64,000 bases of DNA from Closterium sp. Naga37s-1 (taxonomy: Eukaryota > Streptophyta > Zygnematophyceae > Desmidiales > Closteriaceae), in NCBI GenBank assembly GCA_947471745.1, contig CANJKZ010000080.1, positions 3,127,001 through 3,191,000 on the forward strand, read 5' to 3'. Position numbers and translations under genes: made by a program. The notes under the pieces were generated by a model. The model saw only the letters and a program-made list of their open reading frames with translations, was not told the origin of the DNA and did no database searches. Positions 39,393-48,407 of this stretch are shown piece after piece. Every line of letters begins with the position of its first letter. Within the stretch, counting starts at the first letter, position 1.

Positions 39393-40980
39393 CTGGGCCC
39401 CACACGTTCATGTGAAGAGTCTGCAGCGGAGCCTCTGTCGGAGTAAACTCGGAGGAGTGAGGAGCGGCGCGCTGCCGCCCCTCGACGCAGGGAACGCAGG
39501 TAGGGGCAGGCCCCGGAGGAAGGGGAGGGAGGGACCGGGGGAGACCAGAGACAAGGACACGGGAGGCCATGCCTCGGAGACGAGGCAAGGAGGGGTGACC
39601 AAGGCGGTGGTGCCAGAGGAGGGTCTGGTGGGACAGGAGGCGACACGAGCAGGGGGCAGACTCAGGACCTGACCGAGACGCTGCAGCAAACACCTGACTT
39701 GACGCAGCAACCTGACCAGACTCAGCAACCGGAGGAGAATCTGTGGTCAGTGTGTACAGGCTCGACCCCGGCCGACGGGTAAACGTGGCCAAGTGGCGGC
39801 CCGTCCGAGCACACGTGCAGTGGGTCACTCGCTGATGCGCAGGAGTGAACTGGTCAACCCCTCCATCCCGAAGGTCAGCACCACTCACCAAGTTCGTAGA
39901 GAACGAGGGGAGGTAGAGATCGGACAGGGAGCCGGACGGGGCCGCCGGACACGGTAGGACAGTGGAGGAGTGGGCAAGGACAGGACCCCCAAAGGGGAGA
40001 CTGCAACCGGCCGACTGAGCGGCGTGAGTGTGGTGCGGTCTCGAAAGAAGGAGCGGGAAGCACCCGAGTCGAGGGTGAAGGTGTGCAAAACCTGTGCCGA
40101 CGCGGTACCTGAGAGAGCAGACTCACCAGCACCTGGAGCAACAGACTCACTAGCACCTAGAGCAGTAGCCTCAATGCCCGGGTCAGGCGGAACACACACG
40201 CAACAGTCACCATCAACACTAATAGACACAGCATACATGGCAGCAAGGATAGCATCAAAATCAAGATCAAAGATAGCTTCACCCGACTTGAGCAGATCAC
40301 CCCAGCGAGGGATCTCAGTGGCGCCAGGGAACTGGGTACGCCAGGCGTCTGTCAGGCGGCCGAAGCAGCGCTGGGTGGCGTGCAGGCCGCCACACTGCTC
40401 TCCAGTGCGGTCGCCGGTGCGCAGGACGTAGGCACAGGGACCAACACCCCCAGACCCCTGGCGTGCCGCGTACCACTCACGAAGCTGCTGGGGCGACGGG
40501 GTCTCACGAGAGCGTGGCTGGTGCTGGGGTCCCCGCTGCACAGCTCCACCTCGACCAGCTCCACCTCCGCCGCCGCCGCCTCCGCCGCCTCCACCCAAAC
40601 CGCCACCACCACCGCCGCCGCCGCCTCCACCTCCACCGCTGCCACCGAAGCCCCCACCTCTGCCACCACCCCCACCCCCACCCCCTCCTCCGCCTCCACC
40701 GCCAATACCGCCTCCCCCGCCACCTCCTCCAGCGCCCTTGCTCCCCTTGCCCTTGCCGTTGCGGCGCCTCCCGCTAGGAGCAGACGCAGTGCTGACCGAC
40801 TCGGTGCCAACAAGGTCGACAGCAGCAGCAGAGGCAACGGAGGGCAAAAGAGGGACGGGGGAGCACCCCTCAAAGAAAGGGGTACGGGGGTCACCAAGAG
40901 AGGCTCCTACAGCGACTATACTCTTCTCAGCTGCAAGGAGGCGCTCCTCGAGGAGGTCAACGGTGAGAGTGGTGGGTCAA
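39393..40980 (-). pseudogene. E4 Gag C-terminus, protease and integrase N-terminus
   Basis: 40847-39885 encodes a Gly-rich tract, a zinc-knuckle-like segment (CAYVLRTGDRTGEQCGG) and the protease motif LDSGASRSFFRD, then shifts frame after LTPLSRPVAVS. 39891-39393 encodes the remainder of protease and the integrase zinc region LWHHRLGHPSLPRLRGM with CVPCVEGRQ. It ends at LQTLHMNVWGP, where E5 is inserted into the first catalytic Asp neighbourhood. Confidence 0.82.
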
Positions 40981-41529
40981 ACAGAGAGGAAGTGGTCCCT
41001 GACCGAGCGAAGGGTGTCAGGGAGTTGAGTGACTAGGTAGTAGAGGGTGATGTACATGGGGGGGGGGGGTCTTGGCGCAGAACTCAGCAGGAACTGCAGC
41101 GCGGTAGCGGGTGTCACTAGTGCGGAGGTGCGTAATGAGGTCAGCGACTGTGGCAAAAGCAGCGAGGTCAGGGAACAGGTACGGCAGCATGAGGCGGCTG
41201 AGGGCAGCAGTAGCAGGGGAAGAGTAGTGTGCAACTACAGCGTCGTACAGAGACTTAGCACTCTTGTACTGACTAAAGTGCGCGCGCTCAGTAGACGGCA
41301 GGTGACTACGCACAGCAAGACGGGCAGCAACATCGCGGGTGGTCCACTGCGAGCGAACAGCACTGTCCGCATCAGCAGCAGGAGCAACAGAGGCGCCTGA
41401 CGTGAGATCAAGCAGTGAGATTCCATCCCTAGAATCACACTGCAGAAACAGCTGCAGATCATCGACACAGACGTCAAAATCAACTGCCCGACCCTCAGCA
41501 TCGAAGGTAAGGACATTAGAGGTAGCCAT
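40977..41529 (-). pseudogene. gag: E4 Gag N-terminal part, frameshifted at a C-run
   Basis: It starts at ATG 41529 (MATSNVLTFDAEGRAVDF) and continues SQYKSAKSLYDAVVAHYSSP. It leaves frame at a run of 10 C on the coding strand (plus-strand G-run about 41059-41068), the same position as the E2 lesion. MYITLYYLVTQLPDTL follows in the next frame, then stops at 40977. Confidence 0.8.
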
Positions 41530-41629
41530 GGCAGCAGTAGCAGTAGCAGCAGCAGTAGTAGCAGTAGCAGCGCAATTCGACCGGGCAGCGCAGCTCGGTA
41601 GGGCGGCGCGGGTGCGGTAGTGCGCAGGG

Positions 41630-42260
41630 GGGGGGGGGGGCGGCGGTGCGCTTACCAGTGGCGGGAGCGGAGGGCCGCTACTGGTGGGGCAGGGCCGGGG
41701 CGCGCCGACAGGGCAGGGGCCGCGACGGCTGTAGTAGGAGACGGGGCCGCGGCGGCTGCTGCAGGGGCTGCGACGACAACGGGCCGCGACGGCAGAGGGC
41801 CGCGACGGCTGCTGCAGGGGCCGCGACGGCTGCTGCAGGGGCCGCGACGGCAACGGGCCGCGACAGCAACGGGGCCGCGACGGGGCCGCGGCGGCTGCTG
41901 GCAGGGGCCGCGACGGGCGCGACGGCAGAGGGCCGCGACGGTTGGGGCAGGGGCCGCGACGGCCGCGACGGCAGCTGCAGGGGCCGCGACGGCAACGGGC
42001 CGCGACGGCGGCGGCTGCTGCAGGGGCCGCGACGGCAACGGGCCACGACGGCAGCGGGCAGGGGCCGCGACGGCCGCGACGGGAGGGGGCAGGGGCCGCG
42101 ACGGCCGCGACGGCAGGGGCCGCGACGGCAGCGAGCCGCGACGGCAGCGGCCGCGACTGCAGGGGCCGCGCCGGCAGGGTGGGGCGCGACGGTAGGGGCC
42201 GCGACGGCAGGGCCGCGACGGCTCTAGTCAGGGCCGCGACGGCAGGTCAGGCGCACGGGG
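41630..42260. repeat. E4 GC-rich leader minisatellite
   Basis: Imperfect tandem units based on GGGGCCGCGACGGC, between the gag start and the primer-binding site. They are related in core sequence to the leaders of E1 and the 9639-11457 element. Reading frames here are artefacts. Confidence 0.82.
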
Positions 42261-42376
42261 CGCAGGGAAGGAAAGCGCGAGGCGCGCGACAGGGGCAGAA
42301 GCGCGCTTCGGGCAGGAAAAATTTTAATTGGTGGGCCCTTAAAAAACGGTCTCAGTAGGGAACCCGCTCTATACCA

Positions 42377-42507
42377 TATGAAATAACTATGAGGAATGGA
42401 TGAACTAGCAATGAGTTGGGTACAAGTACTAACCCTAATTGGGTTGTACCCCTTATGGGCTACCCCACTACAGCCTACACAAATGTATAAGCTATAATGT
42501 TCTGACA
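42377..42507 (-). repeat. E4 5' LTR
   Basis: This 131-bp LTR is near-identical to 33526-33656, indicating recent insertion into E3. Confidence 0.92.
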
Positions 42508-43848
42508 ACGAGTAGAGAGAGAAGCAATGAAGGCCGACTCAGGAGGAGACGGAAGGAGAGACGGAGACGAACGAGGCGGACTAGAACGAAAGAGGGCAGT
42601 ACGAAGGTCAGTAACGAGAACAGGAGACGAGGGACGAGCACGAGGGGAGCGACGAGAGGCCCAAGACTGAGAAGGAGGAGGGGACAACAGAGGCTGAGAA
42701 CGAGGGAACACTGCCGAGGAGGGGTCAGGAGGAGGAAGCGGAGGACCCGAGACGGGAGGAGAGGGGTAGGAGGAAGGAGAGCGAGAGGGGAGACCGAGGG
42801 CCCGAAAACCAAAGACAGGAGGAGGAGGCGGCGGCTGCTGCTGCTGCTGCGGCGGCTGCTGCTCCTCCTGCTGCTGCAGCGGCTCCAGCGGGTGCGCCTC
42901 CTGCTGCTGCGGCGGCTCCAGCTGCGGCTGCTGCAGCTGCTCCTACTGCTGCTGCTGCTCCTCAAGCCACTGCAACTCCCTCTCCTCTCTCTCCAACTCC
43001 AGCTGCTCCTCACGGGCACGGCGAACACGAGCCTGGTGCCGGGCCGGGTAGGGGTGGGGGGGAGGAGTAGTGTCGGGGGCTGCGGCAGCCCCGGGACCGC
43101 CCTCCAAAGCACCTGGCGCACCACCCCCAGAGTCAGCACTACCAACAGCAACACGACCAGGCTCACCAGGACCCGAAGAGGGTGCACCCGCACCCCCAGA
43201 CGTAGCACCCCCAAAGTCAGCAAGACCAACACCAGCTCCCGGAAGACAAGAGTCTCCTGCAACCACGGGCTCAGCTCCAACTCTAGCACCCCCAGAGCTA
43301 GCACCTATAGGGCCCTCTCCACGAGCACCGGCTCCCGCAGGGACTGCCGCGGGCTGCGAGGAGGACTGCGGGGAAGGAGGCTGCACCTGAGGGGCTACCG
43401 AGGGGGGAGGGGTAGCCTGGGACACACCTGACGGGGCGGGACCAGGGGGGGGAGGCTGCACCGGGGGAGCAGGAGGGGGAGCGGAAGTCAGGAAGAGAGG
43501 GGGAGGAGGAACCGGGAGACCTCGATTGGGGTACCTGACGTAGTAGGGGGTGGACTCCTCGAAACGGACGTCACGGGAGTCAAAGAACCGGTGAGAGGGA
43601 GGGTGGTAAAAGGTGAAGTCAGAAGAGTCCTCAGGGAAACCAAGGAAGACACAGGGAACGGCGCGAGGCGAGAGCTTGTCCGCGGAAGTGTCGCGGACAA
43701 GAGCCAAGCAACCCCAGACACGAAACCTCGACGCAACACCGGTCCAAAGACTGGTCGGTGAAGCCTCTGGCCGAGAGACGCGTGGCCAGAGGTTCAGCTG
43801 GTGAGCGGCGTACCTAACCGCGTAGGGCCCACAGAAAATGGGGGGCAT
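42508..43848 (-). pseudogene. E3 integrase C-terminus and Gln/Pro-rich linker
   Basis: The frame from 43848 reads RYAAHQLNLWPRVSRPEASP and VFLGFPEDSSDFTFYHPPSH, typical of the copia integrase end. A Gly/Ala/Pro linker follows, then ARHQARVRRAREEQLELERE and poly-Gln. A CAG-to-TAG change stops it at 42943, after which Gln/Pro-rich coding sequence continues to the E4 boundary. A frameshift at a G-run near 43830 separates it from the integrase core. Confidence 0.8.
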
Positions 43849-46352
43849 GGGCGTGAGTCAAGGAGGTGCGGGCGATCTCCATGACCAAGCCTATGTGGCG
43901 CTCAGCAACCCCATTTTGCTGTGGGGACTCTGGAAGCGTCCAGGACTGACGAATGCCCTGCTCGCGACAGAATCCAGCGAGAATGCCGGAGCGAAACTCA
44001 CCCCCACGGTCAGAGTGAAGACAGCTGACACGACGACCACGAGTGCCCTCAGTGGTAAGCAACCACCTGATCAGCGTAGAAGTCACCTCAGACTTCTTCG
44101 CCAGGGGGAACACTGTGGTGTAGCGGGAGTAGTCGTCAACGACCACCAAAAAGAAACGCTCGCGCTCAGGGCCAAGGCGAGGGGCGGGGCCCCAGACGTC
44201 CAAGTGGAGCGTCTCAAAAGGCTCGGTGGCCGGACGAAGGGAGGAGGAGTGAGGGGTGGCGCGCAGCCGACCCTCGACGTAGGGACCGCACGGCGGTGCA
44301 AGCGAAGGGGGCAGCGACGGCAAGACACGCGGGAGGCCTAAGACAAGACGCTGACGAGACATAGCGCGCAGAAGAGGGAGGGACGGGTGCCCCGTCCGGT
44401 GGTGCCACAGAACGGTGGGGTGTGCAAGCGACCGGCAGGAGCACGACGCAGCAACTGGACCAGACACGGGAACCTGACCAGACACAGCTACCTGGGAGGA
44501 CGCAGCAACCTGGTGAGACGCAGGGACTAGACTGGGGGAAGTAACCGGGGCCGGGGGCAGGAGTCGCTGCTGCTGCCGCTGCTGCTGCTGCTGCTGCTGC
44601 CCACCAGAGCCAGTGTGAAGTGTGTAGAGACCAGAGCCCGGCTCGGCAGTAAAGGTGGCAAGAGGCGAGTAAGTGTCACTGTCAACACAAACCGCCGTCT
44701 CACCAGAGGGCTCAATCCACACACCTACGTGCTGACTCACAAGAGGCCTCACGCCCACCAAGTTCCTCGAGAACGAGGGGACGTGGAAGCCAGTCAGAGA
44801 CCCAGAGGGAATAGCAGGGCAAGGAAGAGTAGTGGTGTAGCGAGCAGTGACCGGTCCCGAGGTGGGATCAGCCAGGGCCACAGAGACTGGCGCAGGAAGT
44901 GGAGTAAGTGTCGTGTGGTCGCGGAAGAAGCAGTGCGAAGCCCCAGAGTCCAGAGTGAAAGACAGCGAAGCGTCCTCCGAAGTAGCGCCTGGACTAGTGT
45001 CTACACAAGTGCCTACACTAGCAACAGGCAACTCAGCAAGACTAGCACCTAAGCGAACAACACTCGAGTAAACAGAGTCAGAAGCACTAGAGTCAACAAC
45101 AGCATGCATAGCATGAGGAGTTCCTAAGAGATCAAGCAACTGAGAAGCAGACATGCCCCAAAGAGTGGAGCCGTACGTCTGAACAAGATGTAACCAGTCA
45201 GGGGCAGGGCCGCCAACGCCGAAGGCCAAGCGAACCGTGTCAGTGAGCTGAGCAAAGCACTGACCAGGAGGGTGGGTGCGACCACAAGGCTGGCCTCGGC
45301 GAGCACCTGTCAGAACCTGATATGTGCACGAAGGGTGAACAACACCTCGCTGAGGCTGACGCTGTCCTGGCCCCGAAACTTGCTGCTGCCGCTGCTGCTG
45401 CGGGGGCTGCTGCAAGGGGAGGGGCTGCTGCTGCTGCACCTGCTGCTGCCGCTGGGCCAGGTACCATGCCACTGCTCCACCCACCGCGGCCGGCAGACCA
45501 GGAGGAGGCTGATGAGTCCGGGTGTCGCCTCCACCAGCTGCAGTAGGGGAGTCACTGGCCGCTGCACGAGACGCCTCTCCAGGCCCTGCGCTCTCGCCGC
45601 CACCGGACGGCACGCCACTCCCACCACCTCCGCCGCCAAGGCCGCCACCGCCGCCGCCGCCTGCACCCTGACCGCCCCTCCTGCCACTCCTACCTCGAGA
45701 CCACGACGTAGTCATAACAGCAGCTGCGGTCACATCAGTAGCGGCAGTGGCTAGCGAGGCAGTAAAAGTGGGCAGCTGAGGGACAGTGCACCCGTGAAAC
45801 AGTGGATGGGGTAGAGCACCAGAGGCGGAGGCTACTGAGCGGAGGTTGCTCTCGACGTCCTTGAGCGCAGACTCAAGGACCTCGATAGTGAGCTCACTAG
45901 GGTGCTTCAGAAGAAGCGTGTCACGAACAGAGGCAAGGCGGTCAGGGAGGCTAGTGGCAATGAAGTAGATAGTAATCGTCATAGGAGGGGGAAGCAGTGC
46001 AAGCTGCGCGTCAGTGCAAGCAGCGCGGTAGCTAGAATCGAGCGAGCGGAGGTGAGCAATCAAGACAGCAGAGCGCTCAAACGAGGCGAGGTCAGGGAAC
46101 AAGAATGGTAGGAAGAGGCGGCCAAGGGAGACAGTGGTGGGAGCAGCGTAGCGGGCCTTGATCGCAGTCAGGAACTCACTAGCAGTGCGAACCTGAGTGA
46201 AGTGGGCCTCCTCAGACTCAGGGAGGAGGCTGCTAAGAGCGATGCAGGCTGCAGCGTCACGCGATTTCCACGCCGTCAGGTCAGCACGCTGGCGGGTAAA
46301 GCGGTCTCTGGCGGCGTCGTCAGGGACAGGGCCTAAAGGCGTAGGGTCGTCG
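43814..46352 (-). pseudogene. E3 Gag, protease and integrase core
   Basis: This long frame (852 codons if read from within the LTR; true Gag sequence begins near 46352) has Gag helices (FLTAIKARYAAPTTVSLGRL), a Gly-rich tract, and a zinc-knuckle-like segment (CTYQVLTGARRGQPCGRTH). The protease motif is LDSGASHCFFRD. Integrase HHCC is LWHHRTGHPSLPLLR with CGPYVEGRLR. The core has LHLDVWGP, HSDRGGEFRSGIL and SPQQNGVAERHIG. Unlike E2 and E4 there is no homopolymer frameshift in Gag. It ends at a frameshift after PHFLWALRG. The 5' end of gag is deleted. Confidence 0.88.
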
Positions 46353-46428
46353 GGTTGGGGTACATATGACAAACCCTAACATATGTACCCCCTAAGACAG
46401 ACCTCACTCCATGCTACAGCATTTGACA

Positions 46429-47180
46429 CCCCCCCACCCCCAATCTGACAATTTTGGACCCAACAAACAACGACCACACCAGCAAAAATGCAAGTTGTCA
46501 TGCGAACTGAGCAGCGAAAAGACTAGTTTATGAAAAATGCAGGGCGCTTCTATTAGGCTGCAAAATAAGTTTCAAACACACTCAATACACTGGGGTGATC
46601 AGGGCCCACGTTATCAGTGTAAATCACCCTGATGCCCTGACTAGAAGGGTGATTTTTGGTAGTAACACTGATGCTGTTGGGTATTTTTTTCGGGACCTTG
46701 ATTTACCCTGATATGCCAGGTTTTAAGATTAAGGAACACTGTCGCCTTAGGGTTGCCATTCCGCTTATCGAGGTTTACCCTGAAGCGCGTACCAGCGAAC
46801 CCCCACCCCCCCTCCCCTCCCTCCCGTCCCGTAACCACCCGACCCCGAAACCTGGATTTTCCCTTCGCCAACTGTCGAAAAGGTAGATTTCGGCAGGACT
46901 TATGACAGCCTATTTTCACATGGCTTGTTATTGTGTGCTGTGTTAATAACAACTGAAACAGGGTTTTGCGAATTGGTACACTGATGACTCAGGGTAGTCA
47001 TTTTAATACATGCAAAAACCCTGACGCATCAGGTTTTCCACAACGAGCAACATTGAAAATCAGGTTTTTGAACAGGTGCTAGACTGATCGTAAGGGTTGG
47101 TCAAAACCAAAAATGAGCCCTGGGGGTGATACATATGGAGGCTACGGTACCTTAGTACATCTCTGTGTATCTTCCCTCTC
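46429..47180. other. Noncoding stretch with scattered TCAGGG/CCCTGA motifs
   Basis: No gene recognised. The hexamer CCCTGA or its complement recurs about nine times between 46595 and 47060 in both orientations, often within AT-rich surroundings (for example ACCCTGATATGCCAGG and CCCTGACGCATCAGG). This may be a decayed mobile element or chance. Confidence 0.35.
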
Positions 47181-47204
47181 CCTTTTGCCTTCATGTCATC
47201 TCTG

Positions 47205-47490
47205 TTTCTCCTCTCATAACCCCGACCCCTCTCATACCCCCCACTCCTCTAATACCCCCACTCCTCTCACACCCCCCCCCCCCACTCCTCCCATACCCCC
47301 CATTCCGCTCTTTCCCCCCACTTCTCTCATATGGCTCAGTCCTTCGCTCATAACTCCCTTCACTACTCTCATACCCCACACCTCTCATACCACACTCCTC
47401 TCATACCACACTCCTCTCATACCTCCCACTCCTTCCATATCCCACACTACTCTCATACCTCCTTTCATACCCCCACCCCCACCCCACTCC
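47205..47490. repeat. CT-rich simple repeat
   Basis: Imperfect repeats of CACTCCTCTCATACC occupy this stretch. No coding signal is supported. Confidence 0.7.
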
Positions 47491-47658
47491 TCTTATGCAA
47501 CCCACTCGACTCTATGCTAAGTTATTGTCATCATGTGCCGTTCTGTGGGCGCCCAGGCCCCCTCTCTCATCATCTCTCCCTGCCTTTCCTGTCTCTCCCA
47601 AGGCCTTACCAACTTCCTCAGACGCGGCCAACCACCACCGCCGCTCCACTCTACGCCC

Positions 47659-48291
47659 TCACTCTACTGGTGCTGCTGTTGCTGGTGGTGGTGCTGGTGG
47701 TGGTGGTGGTGGTGGTGGTGCTGCTGCTGCTGCTGCTGCTGGGGCTTGTGCTGTTGCTGCTATTGCAGCTGGTGCTTGTGCTGTTGCTGCTACTGCAGCT
47801 GGTGCTTGTGCTGTTGCTGCTACTGCAGCTGGTGTTGGTGCTGGTGGTGGTGGTGCTGCTGCTGTTGACTGCCTTCGTTCCCACACCTCTCTTAGAACTC
47901 CTGGCGCCACGGTCAAACCCCACCGCGCCCTTTCGCTAATGTCAGCAGCCACCATCCCCTTCCACCAGAGCAGCAGCTCGGGTCGGTCCTGACGAATCAC
48001 GTTAATTTCCGTGACGGTCAAGTATGCTTCGACCTTTTGCAGCATCTTGTCAGTCCCTTGAGGCTTTATGGAATGAATAACCTGGGTCACTGCTGCCTAT
48101 ATCGTTGCCTCCTGCACGCTGTAGCACCTGCCCGCATGGTACATCCTACGGTTTATCGATACATTCGCGTAGACATATCCGTTTTTCACAACAACGCCTG
48201 GTGGATACGTCCCTCCCGGCCCCCCTCGCCTTCTCACTCCTGGAACTGGGGCGGCCGTTGGTGCTTCTGCTGCTTGTGCAGCTGCTGCCAA
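47659..48291 (-). pseudogene. Possible AP2/ERF-like domain protein fragment
   Basis: The minus strand reads GVVVKNGYVYANVSINRRMY, then HAGRCYSVQEATI, a TAG stop (48097-48099), then AAVTQVIHSIKPQGTDKMLQ and VEAYLTVTEINVIRQDRPEL, and Ala/Pro-rich repeats at the end. The first 35 residues resemble an AP2/ERF DNA-binding domain (three strands with xYxAxVSIN, a Gly turn, then a helix starting EEA-like). The resemblance is partial and the frame is broken by a stop, so this could equally be an unknown domain. It lies 3' of the hexanucleotide array on the same strand as the kinesin-like gene. Confidence 0.35.
47690..47870. repeat. GGT/GCT trinucleotide and 36-bp repeats
   Basis: The stretch holds GGTGGT and GCTGCT runs, then three to four copies of a 36-bp unit with TGCAGCTGGTGCTTGTGC. 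It codes for Ala/Pro-rich sequence on the minus strand. Confidence 0.75.
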
Positions 48292-48407
48292 TGGTATTGC
48301 TGCTACTGCTGGGGGTTCTGGTGGTGGTGCTACTGCTGCTGCTAGTGCTTCTGCTGCTGCTGGTACTGCTAGTGCACTGCTAGTGCACTGCTAGTGCACT
48401 GCTAGTG

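Larger units (their letters stand above)
33526..42507 (-). mobile_element. E4: Ty1/copia element nested in E3
   Basis: LTRs of 131 bp lie at 33526-33656 and 42377-42507 and are almost identical. The 5' LTR shows TA for TG at its outer-left edge. The flanking bases are AGGAG and ACGAG, a target duplication with one difference. A variant Met-tRNA primer site is at 42366-42376. The element carries gag, protease, integrase, RT and RNase H on the minus strand, is about 7.1 kb without E5, and belongs to the E1/E2 family. It is inactive because of E5, one nonsense codon between integrase and RT, and frameshifts in gag and protease. Confidence 0.92.
31340..46428 (-). mobile_element. E3: Ty1/copia element, outer host of the nested insertions
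   Basis: Parts 31340-33525 and 42508-46428 belong to one minus-strand copia element split by E4. The 3' LTR is 31340-31433 (94 bp). The right end has only a truncated LTR (about 46352-46428) fused directly to gag sequence, so the leader, primer site and gag start are deleted. No target duplication is seen. Its proteins are clearly different from E1, E2 and E4 (Gln-rich linkers, a distinct Gag), so it is a separate family. Without the inserts it is about 6.1 kb. Confidence 0.85.

Noticed and set aside
46352..46440. An intact 5' LTR with target duplication for E3
   Set aside because: Only about 77 of 94 bases are present, no primer-binding site adjoins it, and the flanking bases do not match those at 31335-31339.
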